Shown here: positions 33,285 through 41,853 of the stretch, piece by piece
Numbering within the stretch: the stretch's first letter is position 1
Layout: every line of letters starts with the position of its first letter
Assembly: GCA_964640795.1 (NCBI GenBank)
Contig: CAZXIN010000010.1
Span: forward strand, 62,001-126,000
Source: M269 sp964640795
GTDB lineage: Bacteria > Pseudomonadota > Gammaproteobacteria > Enterobacterales > Alteromonadaceae
Length of the DNA: 64,000 bases
Reading direction: 5' to 3'
Made by a program: the position numbers and the translations under genes
Notes under the pieces: model-generated
The model's database searches: none
What the model saw: only the letters and a program-made list of their open reading frames with translations
Told to the model about the DNA's origin: nothing

Positions 33285-33758
33285 TTTAACGATGTAATCT
33301 TCAAATTGCTCTAAATCTACATCATGATCAAAAACCGTTTTGCCCCGTATGGACATATCAGCTTTGTGCATGGCAGCTTTCTTTCCTCTATTTAACAACG
33401 GGTGCCAAGATGGCAACCCTCGTCCTTCGTATAGCCGTCGATAGCTGCAACTGTTTGGCATGTAGAAAATACTGTCCAGATTATCCTTAGTTAACTTAAC
33501 ACAATCAGGTACTAATTCAGTTCGCCTATGGTATTGACTGCAACTACAGGTTTTCGTATTCAACAAGCCACAAACAATATTGGTAAAATGTATAGTCTCA
33601 CCTTGCTCAATATGTTCGGTTGGCTGCATGTCTTCCTCTGCCGCTTCATCTTCAATAAACTTATGCAAACAACATTTACCACATCCATCGCATATCGATT
33701 CCCATTGCTCATCAGACATATGCTCAAGCGGTATGGTGTCCCAGTATGCATTGCTCAT
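33261..33758 (-). CDS. ycgN: YcgN/YkgJ-type cysteine-cluster protein (UPF0260)
   Basis: A 165-residue protein aligning by eye with Escherichia coli YcgN: MSDEQWESICDGCGKCCLHK, CGLLNTKTCSCSQY, DCVKLTKDNL and PSWHPLL. Eight conserved Cys suggest metal or Fe-S binding; the biochemical role is not established. The ATG at 33758 gives the family N-terminus; one at 33782 would overlap the upstream gene by 11 bp. It is the last gene of a minus-strand run with the FAH-family, mltB-like, ycgL and rnd genes. Confidence 0.92.
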   Translation of the reverse strand: MSNAYWDTIPLEHMSDEQWESICDGCGKCCLHKFIEDEAAEEDMQPTEHIEQGETIHFTNIVCGLLNTKTCSCSQYHRRTELVPDCVKLTKDNLDSIFYMPNSCSYRRLYEGRGLPSWHPLLNRGKKAAMHKADMSIRGKTVFDHDVDLEQFEDYIVKWPLNDID

Positions 33759-33771
33759 AAGATCTCTACGC

Positions 33772-34449
33772 TCACAATTCAACAGACGTGTTAGCAGACA
33801 AATGATTATCGAGACTTAACGTCAATTGATCACCTGCTTGAAGCTCTGCGACACCTTCAGGTGTGCCCGTAAGCACAACATCACCGGGATTTAATGTAAA
33901 AAGATGACTGACTTCGGCAATGACATCAGGGATTTTAAGCATCATATTAGCGGTGTTGCCGTGCTGCCTTATATCGCCGTTTATCGACAGTGAAAACTCA
34001 ATGTCACTTTCACTAAAATGATTCAACGGTACAAATGAACTGATAGGGCAACTTCCATCAAACGCCTTAGCTCGTTCCCATGGCTGACCTTTCTTTTTTA
34101 AACGCGTTTGCAAATCTCGTAGAGTCAAGTCGAGTGCTAAACCATACCCCCAAATTGCACTTTCAACCTCATCCAAACTTGCCATTTTAAGTTTTCGAGA
34201 GATAAGAACAGCAATTTCAAGTTCGTGATGACAGCCACCTTGATCCACGGGCCACCCAATAGGCTTTGAAAGTTCGACCAAAGCATCGACTGGCTTCATA
34301 AAATACAGTGACTGCTCAGGCACCTCATTATTGAGTTCACTGATATGCGCCATATAATTTCTACCAATACAAACCACCTTACCAGTGGGCAAGGCGATAT
34401 GCCTACCTTCATTATCTGTGTGCTCGTATATCAAACTTTCAGCCATCAT
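33772..34449 (-). CDS. Fumarylacetoacetate hydrolase family protein (YcgM-like)
   Basis: A 225-residue FAH-superfamily enzyme: GKVVCIGRNYMAHISEL, metal ligands in HHELEIAVLI and the late LNPGDVVLTGTPEGV block. The family includes acylpyruvases and oxaloacetate decarboxylases that cleave or decarboxylate small keto acids with a Mg2+ centre. Position beside ycgN matches the Escherichia coli ycgM-ycgN pair. Substrate not predictable with certainty. It abuts the transglycosylase gene (start codon one base after that stop). Confidence 0.9.
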   Translation of the reverse strand: MMAESLIYEHTDNEGRHIALPTGKVVCIGRNYMAHISELNNEVPEQSLYFMKPVDALVELSKPIGWPVDQGGCHHELEIAVLISRKLKMASLDEVESAIWGYGLALDLTLRDLQTRLKKKGQPWERAKAFDGSCPISSFVPLNHFSESDIEFSLSINGDIRQHGNTANMMLKIPDVIAEVSHLFTLNPGDVVLTGTPEGVAELQAGDQLTLSLDNHLSANTSVEL

Positions 34450-35418
34450 TTACCTCGCAAACTTAATGCGATCAGCCAAATAGCTCACAGCAACACCAAA
34501 ATACAATGAACGATTCCAACGCATTAATGTCTGGAAATTATTGTAAACCAAGTATATTCGGCCATTTTCATCATCTGGGATAATCAGGTTCGCTTTTAGG
34601 TTACGTTTGGGTAACGCTTCACCTGAATGTTTTCGATAGCCCAATGCTTGCCATTGCATCAAAGTCTTGCTTTTTGTTTTATCTAAACCAGCAACAGACA
34701 ATTCAACATTGTCAGGCAAACGTACCTGCCTTCCCCAAGTTGCAGAACCATCCCACCCTTCACTCTTAAGGTAATTAGCAATCGAGGCAAAAATGTCTGC
34801 TTTATTACCCCAAATATCTTTTTTACCGTCTTGATCAAAGTCGTAAGCATAATTTAAGAATGATGAGGGTAAAAATTGACTTTGCCCCATAGCGCCAGCC
34901 CAGGATCCTAAGAATTGATCATGTTGAATATGCCCTTCTTTTAATATTTGCAAAGCAGAGAACAATTCCTTCTTAAACAATGCTTCTCGACGACCATCGT
35001 AGGCTAATGTTGCTAAAGCAGAAATAACCGGATACTTCCCGGTTATCTTGCCAAAATTACTTTCGTTTCCCCATAACGCTACGATAAATCGAGCTTGAAC
35101 ATTAAAATGCTTTTCAACACGCTCTAGTAAATCTTTGTTTTCATTATAAATATCAATGGCTTGCTTTACTTTCCAGTCAGGTACACGGGTCGCTAAATAA
35201 GTATCGAGTGTTATTTTTCTTTCGGGTTGGTTTCGATCGGCTTTAACAGCACGCTTGCGGTAAGTGATGTTAGAGAAAGCTTGCTCGATGATGTGCTCGG
35301 AATACCCTAATGCGCGAGCTTCTTCTTTCAGCGCAAGCGTATATCCTTCAAATGTCGGCTTAGCATAGATTGAGAAGCTCCATAACACTAAAACCAGTGC
35401 AGTAATCACAGTTTTCAT
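34450..35418 (-). CDS. Lytic murein transglycosylase (MltB family)
   Basis: A 322-residue secreted enzyme with a signal peptide (MKTVITALVLVLWSFSIYA, cleavage before KPTF). The SLT-like domain carries the catalytic Glu in ALWGNESNFGKITG, then AYDGRREALFKKEL, GSWAGAMGQSQFLPSSF and DFDQDGKKDIWG, all MltB hallmarks. It cuts peptidoglycan glycan strands to 1,6-anhydro ends. No lipobox is visible, so it is probably a soluble periplasmic form. It overlaps ycgL by 4 bp. Confidence 0.92.
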   Translation of the reverse strand: MKTVITALVLVLWSFSIYAKPTFEGYTLALKEEARALGYSEHIIEQAFSNITYRKRAVKADRNQPERKITLDTYLATRVPDWKVKQAIDIYNENKDLLERVEKHFNVQARFIVALWGNESNFGKITGKYPVISALATLAYDGRREALFKKELFSALQILKEGHIQHDQFLGSWAGAMGQSQFLPSSFLNYAYDFDQDGKKDIWGNKADIFASIANYLKSEGWDGSATWGRQVRLPDNVELSVAGLDKTKSKTLMQWQALGYRKHSGEALPKRNLKANLIIPDDENGRIYLVYNNFQTLMRWNRSLYFGVAVSYLADRIKFAR

Positions 35419-35693
35419 TTTTGCTGACTCAACTGTTGCTTATGTTGTTTCAGCAAATCTTCAGCTGGCGGCGGCAGTTGTAGGTAATAGCCTTGGTCAT
35501 TCAACGCTTGTTTAACCTTTTCTATATCGGCTTGCGCCAGTTCACGACCTTCCTTTAACAGTAAAGGCATGACTAAGATAGGCTTACCAAAAGTAGACAA
35601 TAGTTCTTTGGGTACAGAAGAAAAGTCATCTTTTTTTGCAAGGTACAAATAGGTATCGCTTTTCTTACTGCTTTTATAAATCGTACACAACAT
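35415..35693 (-). CDS. ycgL: YcgL family protein
   Basis: A 92-residue protein aligning with Escherichia coli YcgL: CTIYKSSKKSDTYLYLAKKDDF, ADIEKVKQALNDQGYYLQLP and PPAEDLLKQH. The family fold is known but its function is not. It lies 38 bp after rnd and overlaps the transglycosylase start by 4 bp, indicating translational coupling. Confidence 0.93.
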   Translation of the reverse strand: MLCTIYKSSKKSDTYLYLAKKDDFSSVPKELLSTFGKPILVMPLLLKEGRELAQADIEKVKQALNDQGYYLQLPPPAEDLLKQHKQQLSQQK

Positions 35694-35731
35694 CTGCTAG
35701 GCTCTTCAAAATAAGGAGGTGTATATAGGTG

Positions 35732-36874
35732 CTATTTTAATTCAACACCGCACAATTGCTCTAACTCTTTTTGTAATATTTCTCTTCGCCAGCCTATTAG
35801 AAAATCGGGTTCCAACCCTAAAATGCGCGTTTCGTCGTTCTTAAACCAAAGCCACTTTAACAATTGATTCACTTGACGCTTAGAGGCTAAAACTTCGATG
35901 GGTACATCAAACTGCTCTGCTTTTTCTTCACACAAAGCCCGTATTGCTTTGCTTATCCCTTTAAACTTAGGAAAGTCCGTCAGGCGTTGAATATTTTCAG
36001 GGTATCCTTCCGATTCGCTTTCATTACACAATGAGACAATAGAAAGAATCTCCTCACCATGACGTCTAACATCAATGGGTCCAAGCCCTTCGATTGCCTT
36101 TAAATTATGCAAATCTAATGGCTCTCTTTTTGCAATATTAACTAGACAGTTTTCTCGAACAATAAAATTCAATGCGATATCTTTTCTTCTCGCTTTCTCA
36201 ACTCGCCATTGAGCCAACTTCTGTAAGATCAGTAGCGACTTCCCTTTCAAAAACCAATTGTGTTTGGTCGTCAAATACGTCCACTCAGACGGTAATTGGA
36301 ACTCTTTCTTATTTGTTTGCAGTTGCACCTCATCAAACACCCAATCTAATCGCCCAAGTGCATTAATTTTTTCTAATAAAATGGGATAGAGTTGCATCAA
36401 GTAAATTACGTCGTTCGCGGCATAATGACATTGTTCGCTAGTCAAAGGCCTTGCTAGCCAATCAGTTCTTGATTCGCCTTTATCCAATGAAATACCTAGC
36501 AGTGTTTCTACTAGCTTTGCGTACCCTAAAGCATTACCCATATGACAAAAGGAAGCCGCTATTTGTGAATCAAAAAGTGGCGTTGGTATAACACCAAAGT
36601 AACGCCAAAAAACTTCAAGATCTTCAGAACATGAATGCAAAACCTTAGTCACATTGGCATCGATAAGAAGTGCTTTAAAGCAGTCAAACTGATCGATTTG
36701 AAGTGGGTCAATTAATACGAGTTGTTCGCCATCACAAGCCTGAATAAGCCCTATTTGCGGATAATAAGTACGAGTTCTGACAAACTCCGTATCAATAGCT
36801 ATTGATTGTTTCATTTTGGCTTTGTCGCAAAAGGCAGCCAGATCTTCGTTTGTCTTTATATATTGGTATTGCAT
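35732..36874 (-). CDS. rnd: Ribonuclease D
   Basis: A 380-residue 3'-5' exoribonuclease of the DEDD family that trims tRNA precursors and other small RNAs. The DEDD residues lie in SIAIDTEFVRTRTYYP, VLHSCSEDLEVF and HYAANDVIYLM. An HRDC-type domain follows (about 210-290: KAEGLGPIDVRR-like segment in NLKAIEGLGPIDVRR). Length matches Escherichia coli RNase D (375). It is the first gene of rnd-ycgL-mltB-FAH-ycgN, about 100 bp downstream of the fadD terminator region. Confidence 0.95.
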   Translation of the reverse strand: MQYQYIKTNEDLAAFCDKAKMKQSIAIDTEFVRTRTYYPQIGLIQACDGEQLVLIDPLQIDQFDCFKALLIDANVTKVLHSCSEDLEVFWRYFGVIPTPLFDSQIAASFCHMGNALGYAKLVETLLGISLDKGESRTDWLARPLTSEQCHYAANDVIYLMQLYPILLEKINALGRLDWVFDEVQLQTNKKEFQLPSEWTYLTTKHNWFLKGKSLLILQKLAQWRVEKARRKDIALNFIVRENCLVNIAKREPLDLHNLKAIEGLGPIDVRRHGEEILSIVSLCNESESEGYPENIQRLTDFPKFKGISKAIRALCEEKAEQFDVPIEVLASKRQVNQLLKWLWFKNDETRILGLEPDFLIGWRREILQKELEQLCGVELK

Positions 36875-36945
36875 AGCAATGAATTTAACTTAACTCCGTC
36901 AAATGCTCTCGTGTTAGAACAGTTTTTTGTTTAGCTTAAAAGTAA

Positions 36946-36968
36946 AAAGTCGGCGCTTTGCCGACTTT
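36946..36968 (-). terminator. Rho-independent terminator after fadD
   Basis: Stem AAAGTCGGC-GCTTT-GCCGACTTT just past the fadD stop (36975); on the minus strand it is followed by TTTACTTTT. Confidence 0.9.
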
Positions 36969-36974
36969 CCAATC

Positions 36975-38627
36975 TTAATCTCTTAATTCTTTTCGCAGAA
37001 TTTTGCCAACATTTGTTTTAGGCAAATCTTCTCTAAACTCCACGACTTTAGGCACTTTATAGCCGGTCAAATGCTCTCGGCAATGTGCTATCAGCATCTT
37101 ATCTGTCAATGAGTCATCCTTGCGAACAACAAACAGCTTAACCATCTCACCCGTGGCTTCATGAGGCACACCAATAGCCGCTGCTTCCATAACCATATCA
37201 TGCATGGCTGCAACTTCTTCTATTTCATTCGGAAATACGTTAAAGCCAGAAACTAATATCATATCTTTCTTACGGTCAACGATATAAAAGTACCCGTCTT
37301 CATCGCACTTACCTATATCACCCGTTGCAAGCCAACCGTCTTTGAGTATTTCTTCCGTCGCTTCTGGGCGATTTAAGTAACCCTTCATGACCTGTGGGCC
37401 TTTAACAACAATTTCACCTGTTTCACCAAATGCCACTTCGTTACCATCGTCATCTACCAGCTTAATATCGGTCGAGGGTAATGGCATGCCAATCGAGCCC
37501 TTATATTCTTTCAGATCAGGGGGATTGACGGTAACGACAGGCGAACATTCAGTTAAGCCATAACCTTCAAGCAAAACCGAACCTGTGATCTCTTGCCAAC
37601 GCTCTGCAACAGGTCTTTGCACGGCTGTACCTCCGCCTAGAGCAAATTTAAATCGACTAAAGTTAAGATCGCTAAACCCTGGTGTATTAACGAGACCATT
37701 AAACAGAGTGTTAACACCAGGCAGCACCGTAAAGTCGTATTTCGCAAGCTCACTAACAAACCCCGGCATATCTCTGGGGTTAGTAATCAATAAATTGGGG
37801 CAACCAAACTTAATAAAAGTTAGGCAACTGCCTTGTAAGGCAAATATATGGTAGAGCGGCAAAGCTGTAACAACTAGCTCATTACCTTTATCAATGACAG
37901 GCTCAAGAATGCCAGAAACCTGTTCTAAGTTGGCGACTAAGTTCCGATGAGTCAGCATCGCACCTTTAGAGACGCCCGTGGTTCCACCTGTATATTGTAA
38001 ATAAGCGATATCATCTCCCGTTACATCGGGGCGAGTGTAACTTTGACCACTACCGATAGCTATCGTCTTATTGAAGGGTATTGTTTTAGTGAGGTTGTAA
38101 GCGGGTATGAGTTTTTTCACATGTTTGACAGCAAAATTAACTATCCAGCGCTTAGGCACAGGCAACATGTCGCCAACCTGTGTCAACAATACCTGCTCCA
38201 CTGGCGTATCACTGATAACTTCAGCTAGAGTACAAGCAAAATTCTCAACAATAACAATAGCTTTCACATTAGCGTCATTAAGTTGATGTTTAAGTTCACG
38301 CGCTGTGTAGAGCGGATTGACATTCACAACACGCATACCCGCTCTTAAAACACCAAACATAGCCACAGGATACTGAAGCAAATTTGGCATCATTATGGCA
38401 ACTGAATCATCTCGTTTAAGTCCTGAGTTTTGCAGGTAAGCTGCAAAATCTCTAGATTTCTTATCCAGTTCAGCAAAAGTAATCTCGTGTCCCATATTGA
38501 TATAGGCCACTGTAGTAGAAAATTTCTTAACAGATTCTTCGAAGATTTCGAGCAACGATGGATAATGATCAGCATCTATTTCAGCAGGCACTTGCTCTTG
38601 ATAATTTTTTAACCAAATTTTTTCCAT
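36975..38627 (-). CDS. fadD: Long-chain fatty acid-CoA ligase FadD
   Basis: A 550-residue AMP-forming acyl-CoA synthetase aligning with Escherichia coli FadD throughout: MEKIWLKNYQEQVPAEID at the start, the AMP-binding loop YTGGTTGVSKGAMLTHRN, LLEGYGLTECSPVV, WLATGDIG and the C-terminal KLPKTNVGKILRKELRD-like end. It activates imported fatty acids at the inner membrane for beta-oxidation. The ATG at 38627 follows AAGAGG. It stands 164 bp after the alpha/beta hydrolase gene; a TAGAGCA palindrome lies between them. Confidence 0.96.
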   Translation of the reverse strand: MEKIWLKNYQEQVPAEIDADHYPSLLEIFEESVKKFSTTVAYINMGHEITFAELDKKSRDFAAYLQNSGLKRDDSVAIMMPNLLQYPVAMFGVLRAGMRVVNVNPLYTARELKHQLNDANVKAIVIVENFACTLAEVISDTPVEQVLLTQVGDMLPVPKRWIVNFAVKHVKKLIPAYNLTKTIPFNKTIAIGSGQSYTRPDVTGDDIAYLQYTGGTTGVSKGAMLTHRNLVANLEQVSGILEPVIDKGNELVVTALPLYHIFALQGSCLTFIKFGCPNLLITNPRDMPGFVSELAKYDFTVLPGVNTLFNGLVNTPGFSDLNFSRFKFALGGGTAVQRPVAERWQEITGSVLLEGYGLTECSPVVTVNPPDLKEYKGSIGMPLPSTDIKLVDDDGNEVAFGETGEIVVKGPQVMKGYLNRPEATEEILKDGWLATGDIGKCDEDGYFYIVDRKKDMILVSGFNVFPNEIEEVAAMHDMVMEAAAIGVPHEATGEMVKLFVVRKDDSLTDKMLIAHCREHLTGYKVPKVVEFREDLPKTNVGKILRKELRD

Positions 38628-38814
38628 ATTGCCTCTTCTTATTTTTCTCACATTTTTGAATCAAGCCACTAAGGTCACAAACCTTAGACACAGTTTATAG
38701 AACAAACTGAGCAATAGAATCATTTATTCTTATAATGATTTATTGATAGTACCCAATGCCACCTAAAAATTAAATGTTAATTCCGTACCACTAGAGCATG
38801 TTGCTCTAATTGCT

Positions 38815-39669
38815 TCATTTAGCATGCGTAACAGTCTGAAGAAATCGATTAATGCTTTGACTCACATCCTCAGGATTGTCCATATGCAAATGATGACCGC
38901 CCTCGCACCCATCTATAGTGAGTTCACTTAACCAGCTCTGACGCTCCTCAAAGAATCCTTTTACCTGTTCAAACCCTTTCGAGCCATGTATTGCCAATAC
39001 AGGCATATTAATGTTTCGCATAAAGTTTTCAGCTTGTGCATGCGTCACTCTCACTGATGATATTGTGCGAAGCCTCCTGTCTGTGCGCCACTTCAACACG
39101 TCATTCTCACGAGATAAATTGCGATCCACAAGTAACTCAGCAGACGAGGCCTCCATATAACCTGCGGCTACCCTTGCATCCACTGCTTGAGAAAAGCTTG
39201 TAGGGTGTCTAGCGGGGCGGTTACGTAGCTTGATACGACTAAGAATAGAGTCTCTTAGTTGTTGAGCGCTACTGTCTGCTTCTTTTGTAATCGGACCAAA
39301 AGCTTCAATGGTAATAAAAGCACTGACGCGTTCAGGAAAACTACTAGCATATAAGGAACCAACAATCCCTCCCATTGAGTGCCCAAGTAAGACAAAGCTT
39401 GTCCAATCTTGAGATTCGATGAGTTCATGCAAGTCTTGAACAAAATCCATCTGATGATAATGCGCGTCTGCCGAGCGATGATCTGAATGACCATGCCCCA
39501 TAAAATCTAAAGCAACAAGATAGTGATCTTTTAAATAAGAGCTGAGCGGTATGAAACTCGCTGCATTGTCTAACCACCCATGCAGTGCAAGTATTAGTGG
39601 CTTAGTCGGATCACCAAAAGCTAGCCCATTAATCTTTCGATGGGTTAATTGAAAAGAAATTTCTTGCAT
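38815..39669 (-). CDS. Alpha/beta hydrolase
   Basis: A 284-residue alpha/beta-fold hydrolase. LALHGWLDNAASF forms the oxyanion-hole segment. The nucleophile elbow is LLGHSMGGIVG (catalytic Ser), and likely acid and His are in the C-terminal part (His in CEGGHHLHMDNPE). The HGWLDN motif is typical of a gammaproteobacterial esterase/MhpC-like group next to fadD. The ATG at 39669 gives the usual N-terminus; a GTG at 39705 is possible. The ester substrate is unknown; lipid-related context is suggestive only. Confidence 0.88.
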   Translation of the reverse strand: MQEISFQLTHRKINGLAFGDPTKPLILALHGWLDNAASFIPLSSYLKDHYLVALDFMGHGHSDHRSADAHYHQMDFVQDLHELIESQDWTSFVLLGHSMGGIVGSLYASSFPERVSAFITIEAFGPITKEADSSAQQLRDSILSRIKLRNRPARHPTSFSQAVDARVAAGYMEASSAELLVDRNLSRENDVLKWRTDRRLRTISSVRVTHAQAENFMRNINMPVLAIHGSKGFEQVKGFFEERQSWLSELTIDGCEGGHHLHMDNPEDVSQSINRFLQTVTHAK

Positions 39670-39749
39670 AGAGTACCAATTATTGTAGCGGTTGGAGACA
39701 GACACATTTGAGCGCTATATTAACTGAATTGTCGATAGGATAAATAACG

Positions 39750-39777
39750 AAAAAGCGGCAAATCATTGCCGCTTTTA
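39750..39777 (-). terminator. Rho-independent terminator after the Slp-like gene
   Basis: Stem AAAAGCGGCAA / TTGCCGCTTTT with a 4-base loop, 52 bp past the stop at 39829, followed on the minus strand by TTCG. A second TTGCCG/CGGCAA pair occurs closer to the stop (39790-39816). Confidence 0.85.
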
Positions 39778-39828
39778 TGCATTGACTTGCCGCTCTTGAA
39801 TATAAAACGGCAAATTTTGTCTATTTAA

Positions 39829-40539
39829 CTACGGCTGTGCGCTACGCGAAATTCTTGAGATGCTGCTAGAACCCCCTACTGCCCTTCCCGCAGTACTAGT
39901 GCTTCGAGTTGCCGTGCTTCTTGTTCTAACACTGCCACGCCCACCTCTAAAGCCATGGCCTCTATGTCCGAAACCTCTATGTCTAAACCCTCGACCGAAT
40001 CCTCTTCTGCCAAAGCCGTGACCGATGAAATTCCTGCTACCAACGAAACCGTAGGGATAAATACCGTACGGATATGCATTAAAACCGGCTATATCGACGG
40101 GTCTTGCCTCTTCCCAAAGCTCATAACCTTCTGAATTCACGACAGGAAATTTATATATATATTCTCCAATCGCTCCTTCTTCAACACCATCAATTTGACC
40201 TGCAAAGGTGACACTGCGACCTTCACTAAACACCAAAGGATCGATGAATCCATCGACATTCACTCTGAATCGGCCACCACTTTGTCGGGTCTCAATAGGA
40301 CGACCATAGTTACGAAGAGGTAGCTGGACCATCTCGATTGTTGTTGAATCAGCATTATTAGTCACTTCGGCTATAACACCTCCCCAACGAACCCATTCAC
40401 CCTTTTTCGCATCTTCGTCAGGCTTAACTTCGGAGTAATTTACTAAGTTCTTATCTTTGTCTACTTGGATGCTTTTTGGCACAAGTGAACAAGCTGAAAG
40501 CCCTAAAATGAGTGATAACACGCAAAATCTTTTCAACAT
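39829..40539 (-). CDS. Slp-family outer-membrane lipoprotein with Gly/Arg/His-rich tail
   Basis: A 236-residue lipoprotein: signal with lipobox LSAC (cysteine at residue 17), then an Slp/YeaY domain (about 20-155; VRWGGVIAEVTN and LPLRNYGRP are the family pattern). Family role unclear, linked in Escherichia coli to stationary phase and starvation. An extra tail of about 75 residues follows, first with NAYPYGIYPYGF, then Gly/Arg/Phe/His repeats such as GFGRRGFGRGFRHRGF, then a Ser/Thr/Arg end. Position between fadD and tsaB matches yeaY. Confidence 0.85.
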   Translation of the reverse strand: MLKRFCVLSLILGLSACSLVPKSIQVDKDKNLVNYSEVKPDEDAKKGEWVRWGGVIAEVTNNADSTTIEMVQLPLRNYGRPIETRQSGGRFRVNVDGFIDPLVFSEGRSVTFAGQIDGVEEGAIGEYIYKFPVVNSEGYELWEEARPVDIAGFNAYPYGIYPYGFVGSRNFIGHGFGRRGFGRGFRHRGFGHRGHGFRGGRGSVRTRSTATRSTSTAGRAVGGSSSISRISRSAQP

Positions 40540-40676
40540 GATTAACCTCTTACGTTTCCATTCCGTTTAAATAAGCGTACGACGATTTTTACTTATTTCA
40601 TCATAGCAAAAATAACTGAATACCATATGAATATATGATAGCAGCCTGCTTTGCCAGTTACTCAAAATAAGTCTTG

Positions 40677-40997
40677 TTAAATGAAAGTGTCAACGCCAAG
40701 TAACTGTTGGACTTCAGCTCTTCTGTCTTCTCTAGCGAAGCTCTGGTATGCCGCAATTGCCCGGTTATTGCGCGAGCTAGCATCTTCTTGTATGGCAGAT
40801 TGTTCCTCATTGAACTGTCTTGCGCTTTGCTGACCACGTTCATCACCTGGCCTTATAATTGAAGGTTGATTTCTCAGTGTGTTGGGATCAATTTGCGGCC
40901 GTTCTTCACGCACAACATTAGTTCGCGAAGTGTCACGAGATGCTGGTCCAATAAGGACGGTGTTTCGGGGTGCGTTTACTGCTGACTCAATCGCCAT
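40677..40997 (-). CDS. Conserved hypothetical protein
   Basis: A 106-residue soluble protein I cannot name. It is rich in Arg, Gln, Glu and Asn, without a signal or membrane helix, probably disordered through the middle (about 25-75). The C-terminal end AIAAYQSFAREDRRAEVQQL-LGVDTFI looks like an amphipathic helix and the most conserved part. The ATG at 40997 is preferred over TTG at 41006. It stands between the slp-like gene and tsaB with gaps of about 140-155 bp on each side. Confidence 0.65.
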   Translation of the reverse strand: MAIESAVNAPRNTVLIGPASRDTSRTNVVREERPQIDPNTLRNQPSIIRPGDERGQQSARQFNEEQSAIQEDASSRNNRAIAAYQSFAREDRRAEVQQLLGVDTFI

Positions 40998-41151
40998 AAT
41001 CACCAAGTATCGAAAAAGGCAAACCTGAGCTAGCGAATGTATCTAACCATCAGGCCACATGAGGATTCACAGCAGCAAGTTCCGCGCCAAATTCGAAAAT
41101 ATGACTTTATACCCAAAGCTCAACACCCTGAGTTGTCTTCAGGATATAGAA

Positions 41152-41853
41152 CTACTCTTTGCCAGGTAGCTTCTTCCAAGTGACTTTGTCACGCAAGTAG
41201 GTAGGTTGAGCTTGCTCTACAGGAACCGCCATCCCTTTGGCAGCAGCACTTTCTGCTAAAGTCAGCATATGTAAAGCGTTGGGGTAAAGTATCTGTGGAT
41301 GGTAATCAATGTCTAAGTGACTCAATTCGTCGTAAGCCGCCCATCCAGTGCCAACTGCACAAAGCTCTGGACTTGATGTAAACACAGTTAATGCTTCTAG
41401 TGGTGGCAGTACTTTCTCCGATTCACGGATGGTAGCAACGCCATGAATATTCTCATAACATGCGATATATACTTCTTGCATGCGTGCATCAATAGCAGCT
41501 ACAACTTCATTTGCACCGAACTCCGATATGGCTTGCTGAGCCAGTGTAGCCAGAGTTGAAATACCAATAACGGGAATATCAGCCCCCATTGCAAGCCCTT
41601 GCATAACACCTGTTGCTATGCGAATACCTGTAAAACTCCCCGGACCTTGACCATAAGCCAAATAATCAACTTCATCTAAATCAATACCCGCTTGTCTCAA
41701 TATGTCTTCAACCATAGGCAATAAGCGTTGACTATGCTGTTGTGGACAAACGACAAACGAAGAATAAGATTGTCCATCGACAGAAAGGGCTACGGAACAA
41801 GCCTCAGTTGCGGCATCAATAGCTAAAATGGTTGGTATGGATTCAGTCGGCAT
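41152..41853 (-). CDS. tsaB: tRNA threonylcarbamoyladenosine biosynthesis protein TsaB
   Basis: A 233-residue ASKHA-fold protein: ILAIDAATEACSVAL at the N-terminus, LAYGQGPGSFTGIRIATGVMQGLA and VVAAIDARMQEVY. It acts with TsaC, TsaD and TsaE to make t6A37 in ANN-decoding tRNAs. Length matches Escherichia coli TsaB/YeaZ (231). It overlaps yoaA by 11 bp, as in the conserved yoaA-tsaB-slp-fadD-rnd order. Confidence 0.95.
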   Translation of the reverse strand: MPTESIPTILAIDAATEACSVALSVDGQSYSSFVVCPQQHSQRLLPMVEDILRQAGIDLDEVDYLAYGQGPGSFTGIRIATGVMQGLAMGADIPVIGISTLATLAQQAISEFGANEVVAAIDARMQEVYIACYENIHGVATIRESEKVLPPLEALTVFTSSPELCAVGTGWAAYDELSHLDIDYHPQILYPNALHMLTLAESAAAKGMAVPVEQAQPTYLRDKVTWKKLPGKE

